This document shows positions 5,938 through 12,035 of a DNA stretch of 13,944 bases, in pieces. Below the pieces are notes generated by a model. It saw only the letters and a program-made list of their open reading frames with translations, had not been told where the DNA came from and did no database searches. Position 1 is the stretch's first letter, and each line of letters starts with the position of its first letter. The translations under genes and the position numbers were made by a program. Origin of the DNA: RUG11198 sp964600615 (GTDB lineage Bacteria; Bacillota_I; Bacilli_A; RF39; UBA660); contig CAZRJK010000024.1 of NCBI GenBank assembly GCA_964600615.1, forward strand, positions 1 to 13,944, written 5' to 3'.

Positions 5938-6684
5938 TTATAATTTTGGTCCACTGTTTATTATTTGTTGTTGTCTATTTGTGAACATTTGGGCTGCTTC
6001 TTTATCTTTCTCATTCCAATTTTGAATTAGTTCTCTGGATATTTCTTCACTCATTGGGAGTAATCTTGTTTCTAAATCTTGTGGTAATATAGGGTAATAA
6101 TTTCTTCCTTGTTTTACTAATTCTGTTAATTCTTCTTCACTATTTATTTGCATTTCTTCCATATAATTTGATACTTGTTTATGATATGCTCCCTTTAATT
6201 TTTCTTCATCTACTTGTACTCCTACGGATGCTAAGATAGGAGTTAAAAATAATAGATCACTTTTTACTTCGTTCCAGCCAATTAATTCTAATGGGGCATA
6301 TTGTCTTAATTGATGTCTATCTGCTTTCTTTTTAAATGTTTTTTCACTGGAATTATTTACTACCCAGCCATCGTGAATTGTTGTTAATACTCCTAATTGT
6401 TGTTCTTCTGTAAATCCTTTAGTTTTTTCAGTAACTATTTTAAATATTTCAGCGTCTTCTGGTCCATTTACTACTGCTTCAAAGAATTTGGTTGCTTCTT
6501 CTTCTGTTAAGTGTAGTTGTTTTGCAATGCCTATAACAGCATTTTCTACTGAATTCATGGCACCTACTTGTCCTTCTAATTCCTGTACTGATTCGATTTG
6601 TATTTTTTTGTTAGCTTCTTCTTCACTTAAGCCATTCCAATTCATTAGTGCTGATTTAGCAATATTTTGATATGCTGTAGCCAT
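5938..6684 (-). CDS. Acidic helical protein of unknown function, partner of the metallopeptidase-like gene
   Basis: The 248-residue product starts MATAYQNIAK. An ATG 11 codons upstream (6717) is rejected, because AAGGAAG lies seven bases before 6684 and the longer form would overlap the preceding gene by 29 bases. The protein is Glu/Gln-rich and mostly helical. The N-terminal part (15-75) carries NWNGLSEEEANKKIQ, a stretch from ESVQELEGQVGAM, and LTEEEATKFFEAV. The middle (about 102-152) has HDGWVVNNS, RHQLRQYAPLELIGWNEVKS and DLLFLTPIL and looks like the conserved core. No signal or membrane helix is seen. The previous gene's TGA and this ATG are four bases apart, with the ribosome binding site inside that gene's end, so production of the two is probably coupled. 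I know no function for it. Confidence 0.8.
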   Translation of the reverse strand: MATAYQNIAKSALMNWNGLSEEEANKKIQIESVQELEGQVGAMNSVENAVIGIAKQLHLTEEEATKFFEAVVNGPEDAEIFKIVTEKTKGFTEEQQLGVLTTIHDGWVVNNSSEKTFKKKADRHQLRQYAPLELIGWNEVKSDLLFLTPILASVGVQVDEEKLKGAYHKQVSNYMEEMQINSEEELTELVKQGRNYYPILPQDLETRLLPMSEEISRELIQNWNEKDKEAAQMFTNRQQQIINSGPKL

Positions 6685-6688
6685 ATTG

Positions 6689-7840
6689 TCACTTCCTTTT
6701 TTTATTTTTATATTCATTAATTCTTGCTTGTAATTGTTTTAAGGTATCTTCATAATATATGAGATCATCTTTAATTCTTTTATAATCTTTTAATTCTAAT
6801 GATATATATAAGGTACTATCTTTATCTATTGTTTTTTCTGTATCTTCTATTCTTTTTTTAAATTCATTAGCTAATATTATTAGAGTATCATAATCCAATT
6901 CATCATAATTAGTATTTTTATTTAAATATTTGCTAGTAAGAACATAATTAATAAATTTGGGATCTATTTTATTAATTAGGGGATTATTAATTATTTCTTC
7001 TACAGGTTTTAATCTCTTTTTATCTCCGTATAGAACTTTATGCCATATTTCTTCTTTATCTTTTAAGAATATATTTGAGGTTATAATATTTTTACTACTA
7101 GTGTAGAAGGGATTTTTTTCACGATAAATATTATACATGGTAAAGAATTTATCAAAGTCATATGCATATTTTTGAGTTTTATTTATGTAATATAAATCTT
7201 TTAAATAATTCATATCTGCATGATTGTCTTGAGGATTGTTTTCATAATATTCTATTGCCTTCTTTACTCCGTATAGATTGGCATCTATTTCAAAATACCA
7301 TTCGTCGTGATTTTTAAAGTATTTGCTTATTCCATATAATGATTCTTTCATATTATCTTCTATTTGGCAAACTATGGAAGTAAATGAATTGTTCTTTTTT
7401 GTTTTTTGAAGGTGATGTCTTTTTTCATGATACATTGTTCTTAATATGTTGCTGCAAGTTGTTTTTAATGAATTTAAGTCTTCTTTTATTTCTATTTTAT
7501 TATTTAAATTATTATAAACTTTATAGGCTTTACCATATTTTATTTGGTTATCTATGTATATCATTATTCCTTTTGTTTCTGGGTTATATGATCCAAAATA
7601 TTGACTAAAACTGCTAATAATAGATATTGTTTTTCGTCTTAATAGTTTATGAAAGTTTGATAATACTAGTTTATTATTAAATGCTTCTGTATCATAGTAT
7701 TGAACTAGATATAAGTTTAAATCTTTGAAGTCATCTATTTGGCTTATTTTTTTAGCATATTTTTTTATTTCTCTTACTTCTCTTGTATCACTATAGGGCA
7801 ATAATTGCCATTCTAGATATGTTAATTTTTTTTCTTTCAT
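6689..7840 (-). CDS. Putative zinc metallopeptidase-like protein (HExxH), cytosolic
   Basis: This 383-residue protein has HEKRH at 138-142 in the context RTMYHEKRHHLQ, matching the HExxH zinc-binding and catalytic motif preceded by hydrophobic residues. About 42 residues later WYFEIDANLYGVKKA (181-195) offers E184 as third zinc ligand, with the E-x-D-A-x-x-Y-G pattern often seen in such peptidases. The arrangement fits a gluzincin-like fold. The region before (41-115) contains probable strands (LNLYLVQYY, GIMIYIDNQ). The C-terminal 130 residues are charged helices ending in a coiled-coil-like segment. No signal peptide, propeptide or transmembrane helix is visible, so it would act inside the cell. 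The start follows AAGGGAAG. It is the first gene of a unit with 5938-6684, and their tight coupling suggests a shared task. Activity is inferred from the motif only. Confidence 0.72.
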   Translation of the reverse strand: MKEKKLTYLEWQLLPYSDTREVREIKKYAKKISQIDDFKDLNLYLVQYYDTEAFNNKLVLSNFHKLLRRKTISIISSFSQYFGSYNPETKGIMIYIDNQIKYGKAYKVYNNLNNKIEIKEDLNSLKTTCSNILRTMYHEKRHHLQKTKKNNSFTSIVCQIEDNMKESLYGISKYFKNHDEWYFEIDANLYGVKKAIEYYENNPQDNHADMNYLKDLYYINKTQKYAYDFDKFFTMYNIYREKNPFYTSSKNIITSNIFLKDKEEIWHKVLYGDKKRLKPVEEIINNPLINKIDPKFINYVLTSKYLNKNTNYDELDYDTLIILANEFKKRIEDTEKTIDKDSTLYISLELKDYKRIKDDLIYYEDTLKQLQARINEYKNKKRK

Positions 7841-7867
7841 GTGATACTTCCCTTCTATTATATTTTT

Positions 7868-7876
7868 ATTATATCA
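7868..7876 (-). promoter_or_regulatory. Extended -10 promoter of the 7840-5938 unit
   Basis: Minus-strand TGA TATAAT, with no good -35. It is divergent from the pyrG promoter 40 bases away. A second TATAAT at 7857-7862 is too near the ribosome binding site to be useful. Confidence 0.45.
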
Positions 7877-7912
7877 TATTTTTTATTTGTTATTTTATTT
7901 TTTTTAAAACTG

Positions 7913-7921
7913 TGGTATACT
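7913..7921 (+). promoter_or_regulatory. Extended -10 promoter of pyrG
   Basis: TGG TATACT, five of six to consensus, with an A/T-run instead of a -35. The start of transcription is expected within 7926-7928, at the GAGAG that opens the leader. Confidence 0.5.
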
Positions 7922-7925
7922 TTAA

Positions 7926-7961
7926 GAGAGCCTATGATGTTCTCACATTGTAGTTTTTTTT
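7926..7961 (+). terminator. pyrG: pyrG leader attenuator with alternative hairpins
   Basis: CTATGATGT (7932-7940) and ACATTGTAG (7945-7953) form a 9-bp stem (two G-U pairs) with loop TCTC, followed by eight Ts (7954-7961). This is an intrinsic terminator ahead of the gene. The very 5' end, GAGAGC (7926-7931), can instead pair with GTTCTC (7939-7944), using the loop and the top of the same stem, so the two hairpins exclude each other. In Bacillus subtilis pyrG is attenuated in response to CTP by repeated G addition at a GGG start; here no GGG is present. Confidence 0.6.
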
Positions 7962-7983
7962 ATTTGGTAGAGGGAGGTATGTT

Positions 7984-9591
7984 ATGGCCAAATATGTATT
8001 TGTTACTGGTGGTGTTGTTTCGGGACTTGGTAAGGGTATTACAGCATCATCTATTGCATTATTATTGAAGTCCCGTGGGTATAAGGTTTTTATGCAGAAG
8101 TTTGATCCTTATATTAATGTTGATCCTGGTACTATGTCACCATACCAACATGGTGAAGTTTTTGTAACTAGTGATGGATCAGAAACTGATTTGGATTTAG
8201 GTCACTATGAACGTTTTATTGATGAGGAACTTAATTACACATCTAATATGACTATGGGTAAGGTTTTTGCATCTGTTATAGAAAAAGAACGTCGTGGTGA
8301 CTTTTTAGGTGGAACTGTACAAATTGTTCCTCATGTTACTAATGAAATTAAGGCTAAGGTAAGAGAGGCTGCTATGACTTCTGGTGCTGATATTGTTATT
8401 ACAGAGATTGGTGGTACGATTGGTGATATTGAATCAGAAGCTTTTTTAGAATCTTTAAGGCAAATAAGATTAGAAGAAGGTGTTAATAATTCTTTATTTG
8501 TTCATACTACTTTGGTTCCTTCTATATATGGTAGTGGTGAATTAAAGACTAAACCAACACAGCACTCTGTTATTGAGCTTCGTGGTGTTGGTATACAACC
8601 TGATATTATTGTTTGTAGAACTCCTATTATGTTAGATGATTCTTTAAAACAAAAAATATCTATGTTTTGTTCTATTAATCCTTCTAATGTTATATCTTCA
8701 CCTGATGTTACTAACATTTACTCTATTCCTTTGATTTATCATGAACAAGGAATTGATGAAATTATTCTTAAGCAGTTTGATTTACCTGTTAATAAGATTG
8801 ATATTAGTGATTGGAAAAAATTAGTTAAGACTACAGATAATTTAAAGAAAGAGATAGAAATATCTTTAGTTGGTAAATATGTTGAATTACATGATGCATA
8901 TATATCTGTTGTTGAGGCTTTAAAACATGCGGGATACTCTATTAATGTTAAGGTTAATATTAATTGGGTTGATTCTGAAAAATTAGAAGCTAGTGGTGTT
9001 GATTTAGATAAAGTATTTGAAAATTCTAGTGGTATTATTATTCCTGGTGGTTTTGGTGAACGTGGTACTTTAGGAATGATAAAGGCTTGTAATTATGCTA
9101 GAGTTAATAATATTCCTTATTTAGGATTGTGTTTAGGTATGCAGATAGCTACTATTGAATTTGCTAGAAATGTATGTAATCTTCCTGATGCTAATTCTAC
9201 TGAATTTAATCCTAGGTGTAAGGATCCTGTTATTGATTTAATGGCAGATCAAAAATCTGTTGTTAATATGGGTGGTACGTTAAGATTAGGTAATTATGAA
9301 TGTATGATAAAAAAGAATACGTTAGCATATAAAGATTATGATAGTGAAACAATATTAGAAAGACATCGTCATAGATATGAATTCAATAATAAGTATCGTA
9401 GTTTATTAGAGGATAAGGGATTAGTTTTTTCTGGTATTAATCCACAATCTGATTTAGTAGAAATTATTGAATTGCCTAAGCATCCTCATTATATAGCATG
9501 TCAATTTCATCCTGAATTTAAATCTAGACCTAGTAGACCTCATCCGTTATTTAAATCTTTTATTGAGTGTTCGTATAAATATAAAAAATAG
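7984..9591 (+). CDS. pyrG: CTP synthase (glutamine-hydrolysing)
   Basis: It makes CTP from UTP, ATP and glutamine, the last step of pyrimidine nucleotide synthesis, in the cytosol as a tetramer. The 535 residues are full length for the family. The synthetase domain (about 1-267) opens with the P-loop region GGVVSGLGKGITASS (9-23), then FDPYINVDPGTMSPYQHGEV, EIGGTIGDIES (141-151) and SIYGSGELKTKPTQHS. The class I glutamine amidotransferase domain (about 290-530) has the oxyanion region PGGFGERG (354-361), nucleophile C383 in GLCLGMQ, and H509 and E511 in FHPEF. All catalytic residues are present. AGGGAGG lies six bases before the ATG. Control is probably by the leader attenuator at 7926-7961. 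There is no terminator before the antiporter gene. Confidence 0.98.
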   Translation: MAKYVFVTGGVVSGLGKGITASSIALLLKSRGYKVFMQKFDPYINVDPGTMSPYQHGEVFVTSDGSETDLDLGHYERFIDEELNYTSNMTMGKVFASVIEKERRGDFLGGTVQIVPHVTNEIKAKVREAAMTSGADIVITEIGGTIGDIESEAFLESLRQIRLEEGVNNSLFVHTTLVPSIYGSGELKTKPTQHSVIELRGVGIQPDIIVCRTPIMLDDSLKQKISMFCSINPSNVISSPDVTNIYSIPLIYHEQGIDEIILKQFDLPVNKIDISDWKKLVKTTDNLKKEIEISLVGKYVELHDAYISVVEALKHAGYSINVKVNINWVDSEKLEASGVDLDKVFENSSGIIIPGGFGERGTLGMIKACNYARVNNIPYLGLCLGMQIATIEFARNVCNLPDANSTEFNPRCKDPVIDLMADQKSVVNMGGTLRLGNYECMIKKNTLAYKDYDSETILERHRHRYEFNNKYRSLLEDKGLVFSGINPQSDLVEIIELPKHPHYIACQFHPEFKSRPSRPHPLFKSFIECSYKYKK

Positions 9592-9619
9592 TTGATATTT
9601 TATTATAATATGTTAAAAT
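9592..9619 (+). promoter_or_regulatory. Likely internal promoter of the antiporter gene
   Basis: TTGATA (9592-9597), 16 bases, then TAAAAT (9614-9619) preceded by TGT as an extended -10, in the 46-base gap after pyrG. It would free the antiporter from pyrG attenuation. Confidence 0.45.
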
Positions 9620-9637
9620 TTTATTTAGGGTGAGATA

Positions 9638-10591
9638 ATGATATTAAACATTTTATTATTAATAGTGGGGTTTGTATTATTAATTAAAGGGGCTGATTGG
9701 TTTGTAGATGGGGCTTCTTCTACTGCTAGTAATTTTAAAGTGTCGAAGATGTTAATTGGTCTAACTATTGTAGCTTTTGGTACTAGTTCTCCAGAGTTTG
9801 CTGTATCTATACAAGCACTTTCTAAAGGTAGTACTGATATGCTTTTGGGTAATGTAATTGGTAGTAATATATTAAATATACTTTTAATACTTGGTGTTGC
9901 TGCTGCTATACATCCTGTTAAAATAAGAGATAATACTGTAAAGAAAGAATTACCATTATGTATGCTTATTTCTACTTTACTTGTTGTTTTGTTTTTAGAT
10001 ATTAAATTAGCTAGTGGTATTACTAATCAAATTACTAGATCTGATGCTTTAGTTATTCTTTTATTCTTTACTATTTTTGTTTATTATTTGGTTTCTTTGG
10101 CTAGGAAGAAGAAAGAATCTAACGAAGATGAAACTCCTAAATATAAGTTGGGAAAATCATTATTGTTTGTAATTATTGGGCTTGCTGGTATAATACTTGG
10201 TAGTAATATGGTTGTTAATAATGCTTCTTCTATTGCTACTATCTTAGGTGTAAGTGAAAGGATTATAGCTCTTACTATTATTGCATTTGGTACTTCTCTT
10301 CCAGAATTAGTTACTACAATAGTTTCTTCTAGGAAAAATGAACAAGATTTAATTATTGGTAATATTATTGGTAGTAATATTTTTAATGCTTGTGTAGTAT
10401 TAGGTATTCCCGTTGCGATATATGGTACTATTACTCCTGCTAGTTTTAATAATATTGATTTATTTATGCTAGTATTTTCTTCTGTATTATTATTTATCTT
10501 TGCTGAAACTAAAAGGACTATTAGTAGATTAGAAGGTTTTTTGATGTTACTGGGATTTTTCGTTTATTATTTATTAGTATTTGTAATATAA
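9638..10591 (+). CDS. Calcium/sodium antiporter, CaCA family (YrbG-like)
   Basis: An integral membrane cation exchanger that would use the Na+ (or H+) gradient to expel Ca2+. Its 317 residues hold about ten hydrophobic segments and the two inverted alpha-repeats that define the family. Repeat 1 has GLTIVAFGTSSPE (41-53) and GNVIGSNILN (71-80). Repeat 2 has ALTIIAFGTSLPE (211-223) and GNIIGSNIFN (241-250). The acidic E53 and E223 in the GTS-x-PE motifs are the ion-binding residues in this family. A charged loop (ARKKKESNEDETPKYK, 155-170) separates the halves. Length and symmetry match the bacterial YrbG type. The ribosome binding site is GGGTGAG. It follows pyrG by 46 bases with a probable own promoter; no functional link to CTP synthesis is evident. 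The exact ion cannot be read from the sequence. Confidence 0.93.
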   Translation: MILNILLLIVGFVLLIKGADWFVDGASSTASNFKVSKMLIGLTIVAFGTSSPEFAVSIQALSKGSTDMLLGNVIGSNILNILLILGVAAAIHPVKIRDNTVKKELPLCMLISTLLVVLFLDIKLASGITNQITRSDALVILLFFTIFVYYLVSLARKKKESNEDETPKYKLGKSLLFVIIGLAGIILGSNMVVNNASSIATILGVSERIIALTIIAFGTSLPELVTTIVSSRKNEQDLIIGNIIGSNIFNACVVLGIPVAIYGTITPASFNNIDLFMLVFSSVLLFIFAETKRTISRLEGFLMLLGFFVYYLLVFVI

Positions 10592-10624
10592 AAAAATATA
10601 AGAATTTTATTTCTTATATTTTTT
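10591..10624. terminator. Bidirectional terminator between convergent genes
   Basis: A perfect 14-bp stem (10591-10604 with 10611-10624) around TTTTAT, with A-run and T-run flanks on both strands. It ends the antiporter gene on the plus strand and the gene at 10607 on the minus strand, whose stop codon lies in the loop. Confidence 0.85.
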
Positions 10625-11200
10625 TATATTTTTATTTTCTTCTGTATAATCTAATATTTCATTTACTCCGTTATATACTATGTTATTAATGGATAAGCTT
10701 ATACTTTTTTGACTACTGTTTACTATTGCTTTTTTGATTTCAGAGATTATTAATGCTTTGTCTTCGTCAAAATATTGATAATGAATGTTATTGAAATCAT
10801 CTAAATCAAAGTAATTAAATTCGTCTGTTTCCATATCATTATATAGTCTTCTTTCATGATATAATGTTTTTATTAATTCACTTAGATATTTGATTCCACT
10901 ATCTTTTAAATTGAAATTATGAGATTCTAAATAGAAATTAATATCATCATCTACATTTCTTTCCCATACAATTTCACTATAATACTTAGTTGGATCTCCT
11001 TTTATTTTTTCTAAATATATTAATTTTTCACTTTCGGTTTCGATTCTAGATATTAATACTAGATAATTTCTTCTTTTATAAAGATTATTTAATCTTTCGA
11101 AATATTCTGGTGATGCGTTATTATATTTTTTCATTAAATTTAATGTTTCTTGTTCTTGTATTTTTTCTTCTTTATTAGTCATTTCATATTCTTTTTCCAT
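10607..11200 (-). CDS. 197-residue protein of unknown function
   Basis: A charged, soluble protein: an acidic N-terminal helix (MEKEYEMTNKEEKIQEQE), a central part with strands around YLVLISRIET (46-55) and KYYSEIVWERNVDDDINFYLES, then KYLSELIKTLYHERRLYND and a Phe/Tyr/Asp-rich stretch (DEFNYFDLDDFNNIHYQYFD). The HERRL sequence resembles the start of an HExxH motif but lacks the second histidine, so no peptidase activity is proposed. A perfect AAGGAGG lies six bases before the ATG. It has its own promoter (11231-11259) and ends at the shared terminator with the antiporter gene. I do not recognise the family. In style it resembles the unrecognised genes left of pyrG. Confidence 0.78.
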   Translation of the reverse strand: MEKEYEMTNKEEKIQEQETLNLMKKYNNASPEYFERLNNLYKRRNYLVLISRIETESEKLIYLEKIKGDPTKYYSEIVWERNVDDDINFYLESHNFNLKDSGIKYLSELIKTLYHERRLYNDMETDEFNYFDLDDFNNIHYQYFDEDKALIISEIKKAIVNSSQKSISLSINNIVYNGVNEILDYTEENKNIKKYKK

Positions 11201-11230
11201 GATATTCCTCCTTGAAATATATAGTTAGTT

Positions 11231-11259
11231 ATTTTAGTGTATTATTGGTTATTTGTCAA
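11231..11259 (-). promoter_or_regulatory. Promoter of the gene at 11200
   Basis: Perfect -35 TTGACA (11254-11259), 17 bases, then TAAAAT (11231-11236) on the minus strand. This is the one clear promoter here without an extended -10. Confidence 0.7.
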
Positions 11260-11261
11260 TA

Positions 11262-11301
11262 TTTATATTAAAATAGAATACTTGTAAAAAGTATTCTATT
11301 T
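11262..11301 (-). terminator. Intrinsic terminator of the acetyltransferase gene
   Basis: A 13-bp perfect stem (11271-11283 with 11289-11301), loop GTAAA on the plus strand, with TTTTAATATAAA following on the minus strand. The stop codon (11296-11298) is inside the stem. Confidence 0.8.
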
Positions 11302-11838
11302 CTTTTTAAAATCTTTTTCTAGGTATTCTAAATATATTATATCGTAGTATTTTCCATCTAAATAATATGCTTCTGTTCTTCTTCCATATTCTTTGAAACC
11401 TACTTTTTTATAGCAGTTTATAGCTCTTTCGTTAAAGCTAAATACACCTAGGCAAATGTTATGTAATCTTAAGAAATTAAAACCATAGTCTAATAATAGT
11501 TTTAATGCTTCTTGTCCATAGCCGTTACTTCTATATTTTTCTTCACCTATCATTATACCTAATTCAGCAGTTCCTGATACATAATCTATTTTGGTGATTG
11601 AGCAGTTACCTATTAAGATGTCTTTATCTTGTAATACAATATCAAAGATATAATCTTTGCTGTTAGTCATTTGCTCTATCCATTTCTTTTCACCTTCTAT
11701 AGTTACTAATAGGCTTGTACTATGGGTACCATCGGTTACACTTCTATCATTCATCCATTTGGTATATAATTCATAATCTTCTACACTAATTGGTGATAAA
11801 TATATTTTCTTGCCTTCTAATTTTTTAAAGTACTTCAT
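11296..11838 (-). CDS. GNAT acetyltransferase, RimJ/RimL type
   Basis: Transfers an acetyl group from acetyl-CoA to an amine; relatives modify ribosomal protein N-termini, antibiotics or small molecules. The 180 residues show the Acetyltransf_3 layout: LEGKKIYLSPISVEDYELYTKWMND at 7-31, the strand DILIGNCSITKID (73-85), the strand AELGIMIGEE (91-100), the acetyl-CoA pyrophosphate loop RSNGYG (103-108) with the following helix QEALKLLLDYGF, and the C-terminal N-x-R-A-I-x-C-Y-K-K-x-G-F block (136-148) with EAYYLDGKYYDIIYLEYL after it. AAAGGAG sits four bases before the start. The unusual part is the leader: a promoter at 11958-11985 and a strong terminator (11862-11897) precede the gene, which suggests ligand- or ribosome-controlled expression. 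The substrate is unknown. Confidence 0.92.
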   Translation of the reverse strand: MKYFKKLEGKKIYLSPISVEDYELYTKWMNDRSVTDGTHSTSLLVTIEGEKKWIEQMTNSKDYIFDIVLQDKDILIGNCSITKIDYVSGTAELGIMIGEEKYRSNGYGQEALKLLLDYGFNFLRLHNICLGVFSFNERAINCYKKVGFKEYGRRTEAYYLDGKYYDIIYLEYLEKDFKKK

Positions 11839-11861
11839 TTTTCTCCTTTCTATTCTGTATT

Positions 11862-11951
11862 AAAAAAACACAGAATCAATTAGTGACTCCGTGTTTTACG
11901 TGTAGGTTTATACCCGAGATAGCTCGTATATTACTTATATCTCCTCACTTG
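11862..11951 (-). promoter_or_regulatory. Structured leader with terminator upstream of the GNAT gene (riboswitch/attenuator candidate)
   Basis: Between the promoter and the ATG lies about 110 nt of leader. It ends in an intrinsic terminator: a 14-bp stem (11884-11897 with 11865-11878, two G-U pairs, 5-nt loop) followed by a run of seven Ts (11868 to 11862). Before it, TATAC pairs with GTATA and the inner GAG with CTC to make a bulged hairpin at about 11910-11931, while GAGATA near the 5' end (11937-11942) is complementary to TATCTC (11916-11921) in that hairpin. That gives a pseudoknot or a competing fold. I find no T-box sequence and match no riboswitch class I know. The arrangement of structured domain, terminator, then gene is typical of transcription attenuation. 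Confidence 0.55.
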
Positions 11952-11957
11952 TTAATT

Positions 11958-11985
11958 ATTTTAACATATTAATTTAATTTGTCAA
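11958..11985 (-). promoter_or_regulatory. Promoter of the GNAT leader
   Basis: Minus-strand TTGACA (11980-11985), 16 bases ending in TGT, then TAAAAT (11958-11963). The predicted start is near 11951. It lies between the terminator of the Cna_B gene and the structured leader. Confidence 0.7.
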
Positions 11986-12004
11986 ATATTTATTGTTTTA
12001 GACA

Positions 12005-12035
12005 TGCCTAAAAAAGAGTTATTTAACTCTTTTTT
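12005..12035 (-). terminator. Intrinsic terminator of the Cna_B protein gene
   Basis: AAAAAAGAGTT and AACTCTTTTTT form an 11-bp stem around ATTT (12010-12035). The T-run forms part of the stem, and the stop codon overlaps its base. Confidence 0.8.

Noticed and set aside
6686..6700. Mycoplasma-type code with TGA as Trp
   Set aside because: TGG encodes Trp throughout, and the TGA at 6689-6691 falls just where the coupled next gene begins. Standard stops give sensible gene ends everywhere.
6685..6717. A start at 6717 for the gene ending at 5938
   Set aside because: It would overlap the metallopeptidase-like gene by 29 bases, and AAGGAAG is placed for the ATG at 6684.
7841..8068. A 75-codon plus-strand frame overlapping the pyrG promoter and 5' end
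   Set aside because: It crosses the pyrG leader terminator and the real start in another frame, has no ribosome binding site, and its hydrophobic content comes from T-runs.
10830..10870. HERR in the gene at 10607-11200 as a second metallopeptidase
   Set aside because: The motif reads HERRL, with no second histidine and no suitable downstream Glu motif, so it is not an HExxH site.
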